Of a stretch of 64,000 nt of DNA, positions 42,212 through 52,000 are shown one piece after another. The notes under the pieces are model-generated. The model worked only from the letters and a program-made list of their open reading frames with translations, did not search any database and had not been told where the DNA came from. The stretch covers positions 1 through 64,000 of the forward strand of contig JBBDST010000065.1 in the NCBI GenBank assembly GCA_040904765.1, written 5' to 3'. How positions within the stretch are numbered: position 1 is the first letter of the stretch; each line of letters begins with the position of its first letter. A program made the translations under genes and the position numbers. The DNA comes from JBBDST01 sp040904765 (GTDB taxonomy: Bacteria > Actinomycetota > Nitriliruptoria > Nitriliruptorales > Nitriliruptoraceae).

Positions 42212-42844
42212 TCACCCTGTGGTCGTTGTGAATAGTTGTCGTATGCTCGCCGCGACACGTTCATGATCGCCGTCGTGCCACACAGCGTTCATCCCTAACT
42301 GTTGGGCTGCTTCGACGTTGCGTGGCAGATCATCAACGAATACACAGGAGCTCGCGTCAAGCCTAAGGCGTGTGAGCATCAGTTGATAGATCGCCGGGTC
42401 AGGTTTCCGTAGCCCCACATCTTCAGAGATCAGCACTTCGTCAAACGACTGGTTGATCCGTTCAAACGGGTAAAGGGATCGTCCCCAAGAGTTTGACAGG
42501 ACAGCCGTCACCAATTGTCGTTGACGCAATTCGTCAGCAACGTCCCAAAGATCGCCGTCGGGGATCGCATCGCGAAACAAGCCGCCGATCAGCGGCACGT
42601 CAGGTACCTGGTGGCCTTCACTGATGAGCAGTTCGCGTAACTGCCGTTCGAACTCACCTTCAGTGATCTCGCCTCGTTCGACCTTACCGATGACGCCACC
42701 GCCGGTGGTACGTGAGGCGTCGACGAGCAGCCGCACACACGTACCGGTCGGTATCCCAATCTCGGTTTCGAACGCATGAAATGACTGGTGTAATGGGCGA
42801 GTCAACACTCCCCCATAGTCAAGAATAAGCGCGCGATACACCAT
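42212..42844 (-). CDS. HAD-superfamily hydrolase
   Basis: The 210-residue protein has motif I ILDYGGVLT (D9 nucleophile with glycine in place of the second aspartate), motif II VLSNSWG, motif III RKPDPAIYQL and motif IV VFVDDLPRNVEAA. The DxGG form of motif I is shared with YihX-like phosphatases and the N-terminal domains of epoxide hydrolase and ACAD10. Its ATG overlaps the TAA of the phosphotransferase gene by one base, so the two are coupled. Association with an APH-type kinase mirrors the HAD-APH domain order in animal ACAD10. Confidence 0.88.
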   Translation of the reverse strand: MVYRALILDYGGVLTRPLHQSFHAFETEIGIPTGTCVRLLVDASRTTGGGVIGKVERGEITEGEFERQLRELLISEGHQVPDVPLIGGLFRDAIPDGDLWDVADELRQRQLVTAVLSNSWGRSLYPFERINQSFDEVLISEDVGLRKPDPAIYQLMLTRLRLDASSCVFVDDLPRNVEAAQQLGMNAVWHDGDHERVAASIRQLFTTTTG

Positions 42845-43884
42845 TACCGTCCTGACGCTTTAGCAATCTCGTGGGAACGTTCGGCCAGTTCAGGCACGAT
42901 CCGTTCAAAAAATGTCAGTTCGTCCTGATCTGCGTTGTCGTACATGCCAGAGCGAAAACGGGCATACACCCCTTCAAGGATGCACGCCATCTTCCAGTAA
43001 CCAAACGACAGGTAAAACTCAATATCGCTGCAGTCAATCCCAGATTTTTCCTGATAACGGCCAATTACCTGATCCCGAGTCCAAAACCCGGGGGCAAGCG
43101 TGGGTGCATCCCTGAGGGGAAACACCGAGTCTCCATCTTGGGTCCAGTACACCAGCAGTACACCCAAATCGGCGAGCGGGTCACCAAGCGTGGCGATCTC
43201 CCAGTCAAGCACGGCAGCAACTGCCGTTGTGTCTGGATTGATAATGACATTGTCAAGGCGATAGTCGCCGTGTACGACGCGTGCGCCGGCCTGTGGAACT
43301 GGCACCGTTGCCGCGAGGCGGTCATGCAAGTCCAGCAGTAAGGTCATATCGCGCTGACTGGCCGACGCGACTTGTGAACTCCACCGTTTCAACTGGCGTT
43401 GTACATACCCGTCACGTCGCGCCAGCTCACCAAGACCAACGTGGTCGACGTCAACGGCATGCAATTCAGCGAGGACATCAACAAGATGTTCTGACACGTC
43501 GGCGCGCCGTGCGATGGGGATATGTGCGTCAACGTCGCTTGGTGTGCGCAACACCACACCGTCAACAAATTCCATGACATAAAACGGGGCACCAGTGATC
43601 GACACGTCTGTTTCAAGTCCGACACAGGCAGGTACGGGCACGGCAGTTGATGCCAGGGCGGTAATGAGCCGATGTTCACGTCCCATGTCGTGGGCGCTTT
43701 CTAACACCTCACCAAGCGGCGGACGACGCAAAATGACCTGTCGATTATCTTTATCACGCACAATAAACGTGAGGTTTGATCGGCCACCTTCAATTTTGGT
43801 GAACGTCAACGGTTCCGTCAGCGACGTCCGTTGGGTAATCCATTCGGTCACCGCATCAAGGGTGATCCCAGCCACTTCCGTCAC
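42844..43884 (-). CDS. APH-family phosphotransferase, ACAD10/ACAD11-like kinase
   Basis: The 346-residue kinase-fold protein has a nucleotide loop with FTKIEGGRSNLTFIV, the catalytic motif RVVHGDYRLDNVII (HGDxxxxN) and the metal-binding VLDWEIATLGDPLADLG. This DWE-ATLGDP form is typical of the ACAD10/11-associated group, which phosphorylates 4-hydroxyacyl-CoA so that phosphate can be eliminated; antibiotic resistance is much less likely. The predicted partner acyl-CoA dehydrogenase is not adjacent, but one is encoded at 52961-54628. It is coupled to the HAD gene that follows. Confidence 0.88.
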   Translation of the reverse strand: MTEVAGITLDAVTEWITQRTSLTEPLTFTKIEGGRSNLTFIVRDKDNRQVILRRPPLGEVLESAHDMGREHRLITALASTAVPVPACVGLETDVSITGAPFYVMEFVDGVVLRTPSDVDAHIPIARRADVSEHLVDVLAELHAVDVDHVGLGELARRDGYVQRQLKRWSSQVASASQRDMTLLLDLHDRLAATVPVPQAGARVVHGDYRLDNVIINPDTTAVAAVLDWEIATLGDPLADLGVLLVYWTQDGDSVFPLRDAPTLAPGFWTRDQVIGRYQEKSGIDCSDIEFYLSFGYWKMACILEGVYARFRSGMYDNADQDELTFFERIVPELAERSHEIAKASGR

Positions 43885-43904
43885 ATTGTTTCCTTTTCAA
43901 ACAC

Positions 43905-43937
43905 CTCGGCCCGCCGGCAGATGCCAAACGGGCCGAG
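43905..43937 (-). terminator. Hairpin after korB
   Basis: CTCGGCCCG at 43905-43913 and CGGGCCGAG at 43929-43937 form a perfect 9-base stem with a 15-base loop. It lies between the korB stop and the phosphotransferase start on the minus strand. No strong T-tract follows, so termination is probable but not certain. Confidence 0.45.
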
Positions 43938-43963
43938 GATGCATCTCATGCACAACCCTAGGG

Positions 43964-44977
43964 CTATGCGACCTCCCACACGTTGCCTGATGCCAGCAAA
44001 GAAGCTAGATCGTTTGAACCGGACTGTTTTGCGTGCGCAACTTCCGCCTGCAGTACGTGGTCATACACCGGACGCTTGACGTCACGGAACACGCCCAGCG
44101 GGGTCGGGCCGGTCGGGTTGTGCGACAAGCGTGACAGCGCGTACGCGGTTGTTGGGTCTTGGCGGGTCGGGTCGTGAACGACGATCCGATCGCCTGCTTC
44201 GGCAGTGGGAACAATACTCATCGACCCATCGTTTTTGGCCACAACCGCAAATTCTTTTTCTGGACCGAACACGATCGGTTCGCCAGTTTTCAGCAGAATC
44301 TGGTTATGGTGTTTGAGTTTCGGGTCTTTCAGTGCGACGAACGCACCATCGTTGAAGATGTTGCAGTTCTGGTAGATCTCGACAAACGACGTGCCTTGGT
44401 GGTTTGCCGCGGCAGTCAACACCTCAGTGAGGTGCTTGCGGTCGGTGTCATACGAGCGCGCAACGAACGTCGCTTCGGCACCCAATGCCAAACTAACCGG
44501 CGAGATTGGCTGGTCAATTGAGCCTGTCGGGGTCGACTTGTGCCGTGACCCGACCGGCGAGGTGGGCGAGTACTGACCTTTGGTTAGCCCATACACCTCG
44601 TTGTTGAACAGCAAGATGTTCAGGTTGACGTTGCGACGCAGCGCATGCATCAGGTGGTTGCCGCCAATCGACAGCCCGTCACCGTCACCAGTTACAACCC
44701 AAATGTCAAGGTCGGGACGTGTAATGGCAAGTCCGGTTGCGACTGTCGGCGCACGACCGTGAATGGTGTGAAAACCGTAGGTGTTCATGTAGTACGGGAA
44801 GCGCGATGAACAGCCGATACCCGAAACAAACACGGTCGATTCCGGTCGTGCCCCAACTTCAGGTAGCACTGACTGCACGGTCGCAAGGATCGCGTAGTCG
44901 CCACAACCCGGGCACCAGCGCACCTCACGATCGGACGTGAAGTCTTTCTTCGTGAGTTTCTCGTTTGTGGTTGTCAT
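43964..44977 (-). CDS. korB: 2-oxoglutarate:ferredoxin oxidoreductase, beta subunit
   Basis: The 337-residue subunit binds thiamine diphosphate and one Fe-S cluster. C22 and C25 in RWCPGCGDYAIL, the TPP-magnesium motif GDGDGLSIGGNHLMHALRRN and NNEVYGLTKGQYSPTS are the family marks, with SRFPYYMNTYGFHTIHGRA typical of KorB. With KorA it decarboxylates a 2-oxoacid to acyl-CoA and reduces ferredoxin. Its start overlaps the korA stop by ATGA. The form without delta or separate gamma subunits is the oxygen-tolerant actinobacterial type that replaces or supplements 2-oxoglutarate dehydrogenase. Confidence 0.93.
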   Translation of the reverse strand: MTTTNEKLTKKDFTSDREVRWCPGCGDYAILATVQSVLPEVGARPESTVFVSGIGCSSRFPYYMNTYGFHTIHGRAPTVATGLAITRPDLDIWVVTGDGDGLSIGGNHLMHALRRNVNLNILLFNNEVYGLTKGQYSPTSPVGSRHKSTPTGSIDQPISPVSLALGAEATFVARSYDTDRKHLTEVLTAAANHQGTSFVEIYQNCNIFNDGAFVALKDPKLKHHNQILLKTGEPIVFGPEKEFAVVAKNDGSMSIVPTAEAGDRIVVHDPTRQDPTTAYALSRLSHNPTGPTPLGVFRDVKRPVYDHVLQAEVAHAKQSGSNDLASLLASGNVWEVA

Positions 44978-46863
44978 GCCGGACCTCCGAAACCAAACGT
45001 TTCAATCGCAGCAATAAGTTCGGTCGAAGTGAATGGTTGTCCACCCACCTGATTGTAGGACTTGATGTCAATCAGTGACTTGGCGCGCAGCACCATCGCC
45101 AACTGGCCAACATTGTTCTCGGGCAAGATCACCGTTTCGTAGCCACGCATAATCTCAATCAGATCATTGGGTAGTGGTGCGACGTGACGAATGTGCACCT
45201 GGGCAACTTTGCGGCCGTTTTTGCGCAGCTGGTTGCATGCTGCCGTGATGGGTCCCCAGGTTGATCCCCAGCCCAGCACGAGCACGCTTGCGTCACCGTC
45301 CGGGTCAATAACTTCAGTTGGTGGCAGGCTGTTGGCGATGCCCTGCAAACGCTCGTGACGCATCATCGTCTGGTTGTGGTGGTTGGCGGTCTCATAGGAG
45401 ATGTGGCCGGTTTCTGGGTCTTTCTCCAACCCGCCGATGCGGTGTTCAAGACCGCTCGTGCCCGGCAGTGCCCATGCGCGTGCCATCGTTTCTGGATCGC
45501 GCTTGTACGGCAGATATTCGCCGTTTTCACCGTTTGGTTCCGTCGTGAAATTGACGCAGCCAGTGAGGTCAGGCAGATCGTCAACGTCAGGGATAAGCCA
45601 CGGTTCGGCGGAGTTGGCAAGATAGCCGTCAGACAGGTAAGCCACCGGTGTGCGATAGGTCAAAGCGATCCGTGCCGCTTCAATCATGGTATTGAAACAG
45701 TCCGAAGGCGATGACGGTGCGATCACCGGAATCGGCGACTCACCGTTGCGGCCAAACATCAACTGCAACAGGTCAGACTGTTCGGTTTTGGTTGGCAAAC
45801 CGGTTGATGGGCCACCGCGCTGCACGTCGATAACAATCATCGGCAGTTCGGTCATCATGCCAAGACCCATTGCTTCTGTCTTCAGCGCAATACCTGGACC
45901 AGATGAGGCGGTGGCGGCAAGCGTGCCACCAAAGGCGGCACCGATTACCGAACCCATCGCCGCGATCTCGTCTTCTGCCTGGAACGTGGTAACCCCGTAA
46001 GAGCGGTGTTTAGCAAGTTCGTGCAGAATGTCACTGGCTGGAGTAATCGGATACGAACCAAAGAACAGTTCAAGTCCGGCGCGCTGTGCGGCAGCGATCA
46101 GCCCGTAGGCGGCAGCCTGGTTGCCGGTGATGTTGCGGTAACGGCCGGCGGGAAGTTCAGCTGAGCGAACTTCGTAGGTGAACGCAAACGCTTCGGTCGT
46201 TTCGCCGTAGTACCAGCCAGCTTTCAACGCAGCGATGTTTGCTTCGACCAGACTTTGGTTTTTGGCGAACTTTTCTGCCAGCCATCTTTCGGTGTCCCCG
46301 ACAGGCCGTGAGAACATCCACGACACCAGTCCTAACGCCACCATGTTTTTGGAACGTTCGGCTTCTTTCTTGTTCAAGTCACCGCGGTCGATGTAGTCCG
46401 CCAGCGCCCCAAGCGTGATTTCGGTAAGGGCCACGCGTTGAACCGTAAAGTCGGTGAGGGTGCCGTCTTCGAGCGGATCTGACGTGTAACCGGCTTTTTG
46501 CAGATTGCGCGCGTCAAACTCGTCAGTGTTGACGATGATCTGTCCGCCGCGCTTCACCTCCGCCAGGTGTTTTTTTAAGGCTGCCGGATTCATCGCCACA
46601 AGCACATCTGGTGCGTCACCAGGGGTGTGAATCTTCTCGTCTGAGAAGTGAAGCTGAAACGAACTGACCCCACCGAGGGTTCCAGCGGGTGCGCGGATCT
46701 CTGCCGGAAAGTCGGGCAGGGTTGCGATGTCGTTACCTGCTAAGGCGATCTGGGTTGTAAAGCGATCCCCAGTGAGCTGCATGCCGTCGCCAGAGTCGCC
46801 GGCGAAACGCACTACAGCGTGAGAAATCGGTGTTGTTTTATGCTCGGTGGCCGCGCTACTCAT
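44974..46863 (-). CDS. korA: 2-oxoglutarate:ferredoxin oxidoreductase, fused gamma-alpha subunit
   Basis: A 629-residue fusion. Residues 1-190 are the gamma domain (VRFAGDSGDGMQLTGDRFT, PAEIRAPAGTLGGVSSFQLHF); from about 215 the alpha domain follows with GNQAAAYGLIAAAQRAGLELFFGSYPITPASDILHEL and QAEDEIAAMGSVIGAAFGG. It pairs with KorB and supplies the active-site arrangement for the 2-oxoacid. TSSGPGIALKTEAMGLG and VDVQRGGPSTGLPTKTEQSDL are typical. A GAGG lies 7 bases before the ATG. No ferredoxin gene is adjacent. Confidence 0.93.
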   Translation of the reverse strand: MSSAATEHKTTPISHAVVRFAGDSGDGMQLTGDRFTTQIALAGNDIATLPDFPAEIRAPAGTLGGVSSFQLHFSDEKIHTPGDAPDVLVAMNPAALKKHLAEVKRGGQIIVNTDEFDARNLQKAGYTSDPLEDGTLTDFTVQRVALTEITLGALADYIDRGDLNKKEAERSKNMVALGLVSWMFSRPVGDTERWLAEKFAKNQSLVEANIAALKAGWYYGETTEAFAFTYEVRSAELPAGRYRNITGNQAAAYGLIAAAQRAGLELFFGSYPITPASDILHELAKHRSYGVTTFQAEDEIAAMGSVIGAAFGGTLAATASSGPGIALKTEAMGLGMMTELPMIVIDVQRGGPSTGLPTKTEQSDLLQLMFGRNGESPIPVIAPSSPSDCFNTMIEAARIALTYRTPVAYLSDGYLANSAEPWLIPDVDDLPDLTGCVNFTTEPNGENGEYLPYKRDPETMARAWALPGTSGLEHRIGGLEKDPETGHISYETANHHNQTMMRHERLQGIANSLPPTEVIDPDGDASVLVLGWGSTWGPITAACNQLRKNGRKVAQVHIRHVAPLPNDLIEIMRGYETVILPENNVGQLAMVLRAKSLIDIKSYNQVGGQPFTSTELIAAIETFGFGGPA

Positions 46864-47100
46864 CGGCGGACCTCACGGTTCATCACAACAGCTTCCTTGT
46901 TTAGGCGCGCGGTGCGCGCACGAGATTGCTGACCTGACTTCACACCAATTGCCTTGCCTGTGGAACACACCCGCTTGAAGCTGCTCCAGTGGTTGCACGA
47001 AACGGTACGGACAGTGCTTGCCTGCCGTTCTCGTGATACGTCAACGGTACCGTGCGACAAGGACAGTAACAGCCCAATCGTGCATCTGAAAACACCCCGC

Positions 47101-48156
47101 CTAGCAGATTGCTCGCAGCAGCTGATATGGGTTCGTTGGACGGCTCCCACCAACGTGCACTTCAAAGTGAATGTGCTCTGCGCCGCGGGTCGCGTTACCG
47201 GTCGAACCGTTGGTTGCAATCTGCTGTCCGGCCATCACACGCTGGCCGTTACCGGCCACATGCGAGTCAAGATGCATATACCAATAGTGGTCGCCATTGT
47301 CGCCACGCAAGACGCCCCACAAACCTGCCGAACGGCCCCTTCGTTGAATCTGCCACACGCCGTCGGTGATGGCCCGCACCGGAATGCCAAGGGGGCCCAT
47401 AATGTCAGTGCCGCGATGACGGCGGCCACCAGATCGCGCGTGGCCCCACGAGTTGATGAAATGCCGTGGCCGATCCAGTGGACACACCATGCCGGCACTG
47501 ACTCGGGTGGCAGAACCGTTCGCAGCGACGCTTTGCTGTCGTCGGAGCCGTTCGCGTTCAGATCGTTCCTGCACCGTGAGTGTGTTTTCGAGCTCACGGG
47601 CACGCTCAAACTCGGTTTCAAGACTGCGGCCGAGTTCTTCTAGTTCTTCTTGCGCGTCAGCAAGCGCAGCACGCCGGGTATCTAACCGGGACTGTTCACC
47701 GGCAAGATGTGTGCGAGATGCCACAACCAGTTCGGCTCGGGCTTGTTCAGCCATCACCATCCGCTGCACTGTTTCAACCCGTAATAACGCGCCGGCTGGG
47801 TCGGGGCTGGAAAGAAACACGGCGAGAGGATCAATTGCTGCGCCATGTTTATACACGGCTCTGATTCGTGCTTGCACCAATTCTTCGAGCGCGACAAGTT
47901 CGTCACGTAAATGGCCGATTTCGGCTTCAATGGTCTCGGCATCGTCTTCGATTTGGGCTGTTTGTGCCGTCAAATCGGCGTAGCGTGCAAGATGGCGGTT
48001 GAGTCGCTGTTCAACTTCGGTGCGTTCACGCGCCGCGACTTCGCGCTGGCGCTGGATGTCAGCTAAAGATGTTGCCGCATTGGCTGCACCGTCAACAACA
48101 ACCGCGACCACAAGCAGGGCAGCGATGGCAACGAGAAATCCGCGACAACACTGCAT
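47101..48156 (-). CDS. M23 family peptidase with coiled coil, EnvC/NlpD-like
   Basis: The 351-residue protein has an N-terminal export signal or anchor (MQCCRGFLVAIAALLVVAVVV), a long coiled coil near 30-205 with heptad-like QREVAARERTEVEQRL, and a C-terminal LytM domain. Zinc ligands are in HRGTDIMG and HIHFEVH, with HYWYMHLDSH between them. Intact ligands suggest an active endopeptidase on peptidoglycan or an EnvC-like activator in division. ATG 48156 follows AAAGG at 6 bases. It lies 100 bases after the crotonase gene on the same strand, and is probably expressed separately. Confidence 0.9.
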   Translation of the reverse strand: MQCCRGFLVAIAALLVVAVVVDGAANAATSLADIQRQREVAARERTEVEQRLNRHLARYADLTAQTAQIEDDAETIEAEIGHLRDELVALEELVQARIRAVYKHGAAIDPLAVFLSSPDPAGALLRVETVQRMVMAEQARAELVVASRTHLAGEQSRLDTRRAALADAQEELEELGRSLETEFERARELENTLTVQERSERERLRRQQSVAANGSATRVSAGMVCPLDRPRHFINSWGHARSGGRRHRGTDIMGPLGIPVRAITDGVWQIQRRGRSAGLWGVLRGDNGDHYWYMHLDSHVAGNGQRVMAGQQIATNGSTGNATRGAEHIHFEVHVGGSRPTNPYQLLRAIC

Positions 48157-48256
48157 CCACAACCTTTCACTGGTAACCATTGCGACGTACTTGCCAGTGG
48201 TGCGTTGCTGATCGTAGCGGCGCGCACACTCAAAGGACGGATACTTCCCTGACCGG

Positions 48257-49030
48257 CTAGCTGCCACTTGACGATTTGGTGTTGAATGACCGGCCTCGTG
48301 CGATGATCGCATCACGCCGTTGCCGTACGGCAGCAGGCGTCAGCGTGGCCACAATGTCGGTGAAAACGGCCGTTTCATGCGCCTGTCGGGCGTCAAACTG
48401 GTGCTTGGCATGGTCGGTGTAAAGTCCTCGGATCGCAGCAACCGCAGCCAAGTCGTAACTGGCAATGACTTTCGCGGTGGCGATCGCTTCAGCGACCACA
48501 TCGCCGTCGACCACACGATTCACCAGCCCTATTCGTTCGGCTTCGTCGGCATCAACGAAACGCCCAGTGAAAGACATTTCGCGGGCCCGTGACTCGCCAA
48601 CAGCTTGTGGCAGCAGTGTGCTCATCCCCCAGCCAGGCACAATCCCGACCAACACGTGCGTGTCGGCGAAAACGGCTGCAGGAGAAGCAAAACGAAAATC
48701 AGCATGTAATGCCAGTTCTAATCCACCGGTGATGGCCGGCCCGTTGACTGCGGCGATCAGCGCAAAGCGGCGGTTGGCGATGCGTGTAGCGACGGGATGC
48801 AGCAGTAGCGCTGGCGGATCAAGTTCCATCGCGTTGAGATCAATCCCGGCACAAAACGCGTGACCTCCACCGGTAATTACGGCACAACGCACATCAGCGT
48901 TGGCGTCAAGAGCCGCAAACGTGTCGTCAAGGGCGTCCAGAAGCGGGCCGTTGAGAGCGTTTCTGGCATCGGGACGTGCCAGCGTGATGACCGCCACGCC
49001 GTCAGTGATGTTGGTGTGCAACACGTCCAT
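48257..49030 (-). CDS. Enoyl-CoA hydratase/isomerase family protein
   Basis: A 257-residue crotonase with ITGGGHAFCAGIDLNAME and AVNGPAITGGLELALHADFRFAS as oxyanion-hole segments, followed by FADTHVLVGIVPGWG, where neither usual hydratase glutamate is clear. The C-terminus is longer and basic. AGAGG lies 8 bases before the ATG. It follows icmF by 29 bases and belongs to the acyl-CoA operon, where it would act on enoyl-CoA intermediates of branched-chain or short-chain degradation. Confidence 0.88.
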   Translation of the reverse strand: MDVLHTNITDGVAVITLARPDARNALNGPLLDALDDTFAALDANADVRCAVITGGGHAFCAGIDLNAMELDPPALLLHPVATRIANRRFALIAAVNGPAITGGLELALHADFRFASPAAVFADTHVLVGIVPGWGMSTLLPQAVGESRAREMSFTGRFVDADEAERIGLVNRVVDGDVVAEAIATAKVIASYDLAAVAAIRGLYTDHAKHQFDARQAHETAVFTDIVATLTPAAVRQRRDAIIARGRSFNTKSSSGS

Positions 49031-49059
49031 TACGTCTACCTCTCCGCTTGTACTGACGG

Positions 49060-52000
49060 TTACACGTTCCGTCGGTACTGACCTCCGACACGAAACAGGG
49101 TGTCCGTGATCTGGCCCAGTGATGCGACCCGTACCGCGTCCATCAGTACAGCGAAGAGATTGCCGTTGGTGATGGCTGCTTCTTCGAGCCGTGTCATGAC
49201 GTCATCGCGGTCTCGTTCGTGTGCACGCTGAAACGTGTCGAGTCGGGCCAGTTGGTGTTGTTTTTCGTCTTCTGTGGCGCGAGCCAGTTCGACAGCGACC
49301 GCATCGTGGCGGGAGTCATCGGGTGCAACAAACGTGTTCACACCGATAATAGGCAACGACCCGTCATGTTTTTTGTGTTCATACAACATCGATTCGTCTT
49401 GGATACGGCCACGTTGATAGCCGGTTTCCATTGCACCCAGCACGCCGCCGCGTTGCGACAGACGATCAAATTCACTCAGCACAGCTGCTTCAACCAGGTC
49501 GGTGAGTTCATCGACGATATGTGCTCCTTGCAACGGATTTTCGTTCTGTGCCAGCCCCCACTCTTGATCAATGATGTGTTGGATTGCAAGGGCGCGCCTG
49601 ACCGACGCTGACGAAGGGGTCGTCACCGCTTCGTCGTAGGCGTTGGTGTGCAGCGAGTTGGTGTTGTCATACACCGCACACAGCGCTTGCAGGGTGGTTC
49701 GGATGTCGTTGAACGCCATTTCTTGCGCATGCAGGGAGCGGCCAGAAGTTTGGATGTGATATTTCAGTTTCTGGGCCCGCTCGTCTGCCCCGTAACGGTC
49801 GCGCATCGCGACGGCCCAGATGCGTCGGGCAACCCGGCCAATCACCGTATATTCGGCATCCATCCCATTGGAGAAGAAGAACGAAAAGTTCGGGGCAAAC
49901 TGGTTCACGTCCATACCGCGAGCCAGATACGCCTCAACATAGGTGAACGCGTTTGCGAGCGTGAACGCCACCTGGGTGATGGGGTTCGCTCCCGCTTCGG
50001 CGATGTGATAACCGGAAATCGATACCGAATAGAAGTTTTTGACCTCGTTATCGATAAACCATTCCTGCACGTCAGCCATACATCGCAACGCAAATTCGGT
50101 CGAGAAGATGCAGGTGTTCTGCCCCTGGTCCTCTTTCAAAATGTCGGCCTGCACCGTGCCCCGAACGGTCTTTAGGGTGGCTGCACGGATCGCGGCAGTT
50201 TCTTCAGCTGACGGTTGACGTCCCTGCTCGGCGACAAACGCATCTAGCTGTTGATCGATTGCTGTGTTCAAAAACATGGCCAGAATGGTCGGTGCTGGCC
50301 CATTGATGGTCATGGACACCGACGTCGTCGGGTCACACAGATCAAAGCCTGCATACAACTCGCGCATGTCGTCAAGGGTCGCAACTGACACGCCCGACGT
50401 GCCGACTTTGCCATACACGTCAGGACGCACGTCAGGATCACGGCCATACAGCGTTACCGAGTCGAATGCGGTCGACAGCCGTGTGGCCGGTTGGCCTTGT
50501 GCCAACAGGTGAAAACGCCGGTTGGTACGGGCCGGATCGCCCTCGCCGGCGAACATGCGGGCCGGAGCTTCACCGTCACGTTTGAAGGGAAACACGCCGG
50601 CGGTAAACGGAAAAGAGCCTGGAAAGTTTTCACGGCGCACAAACGTATACATCGCACCGTGATCATACAGTGATGGCACCGCTACTCGGGGAATGACGGT
50701 GCCAGACAGGGTTGTGCGTGACAGTGGCACTTCGATCGTGCGATCACGCACCGTGTAGCTGTACACGTCCTGCCGATAAACGTCTATCTGAGCATTAAAG
50801 TCGTCAACGGCAGCTAACACTTCAGGGGCAACATCAAGGGTGGCAAGTTGCTGTTCGAGCGCGCTCACGGCTTGGGAATGGTCTGTTAGCGCTTTGGCTG
50901 CGGCAAGCAGATGTTGACGCAGTCGCAACGTGTCGGCGGTGGTATCCGTGCTTGCATGGTAAGTGCGGACCGTGTCTGCAATCGCAGCCAGGTAGCCCTC
51001 ACGGGATGCCGGCAAGACGCTGGTAAGGCCGGTCGATACGCGCGTGTCGACCGTTTCAAGTGTGCCGCTGGTCGGAAATCCATACGGGGCGAGCTGATGT
51101 TTAAGTTCGTGATACAGGGCAGTCACACCGTCGTCGGCAAACCGTGCCGCTGAGGTGCCAAATACCGGCATATCGTCCGGTGTTTGGCCAAATGCTTCAC
51201 GGTTACGTACGAGTTGGCGTGCGACATCACGGCGGGCATCTTCGGCACCGCGCCGTTCGAATTTGTTCACCGCCACCACGTCTGCGAAGTCGAGCATGTC
51301 GATCTTTTCGAGCTGTGATGCGGCTCCAAATTCGGGTGTCATCACATACATAGACACGTCAACAAACGAGACAATGCCGGCGTCGCCTTGGCCGATTCCT
51401 GGCGTTTCGACAACCACAAGGTCATACCCGGCAGCTTTCAACACTAAAATCGCGTCACTTAAGCATGCGGGTGTTTCACTGTTGGCGTCTCGCGTGGCAA
51501 GCGAACGGAAATAGACGATCCCTGCGGTGATGGCGTTCATGCGGATGCGGTCACCCAGCAGCGCCCCACCGCCCCGGCGTCGACTTGGGTCGATTGCGAT
51601 CACGCCCACTTTTAACGTGTCGTTGTGGTCGCGACGGATGCGTTGTAACAGTTCGTCGGTGAGTGAAGATTTGCCGGCCCCGCCGGTGCCGGTGATTCCA
51701 AGTACGGCGACGTTGCGTGTGGCTGCCACGGCTGCCAGTTCGGCCCGTTCATCATCGGTGAGGCGGCCACGTTCGGCGGCAGTGATTACTCGGGCTAGTG
51801 CTGCTTCGTCACCATTCACCACACTTTGAATGTCGTTGGTAGCCGGTGCCGGTTCACGGTCGCATGCTTGGATCATCAAGTTCACCATGCCTGGCAGGCC
51901 GTGGCGTTGGCCATCTTCTGGGGAGAAGATGTGAGCAACACCACGCTCATGGAGCAGGGCAATTTCGTCAGGCACGATGACTCCGCCACCACCACCGTAG

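Noticed and set aside
46860..47219. A 119-residue minus-strand frame between korA and the M23 gene
   Set aside because: It overlaps the 3' end of the M23 gene, is Arg/Ser/Cys-rich and has no ribosome site or family.
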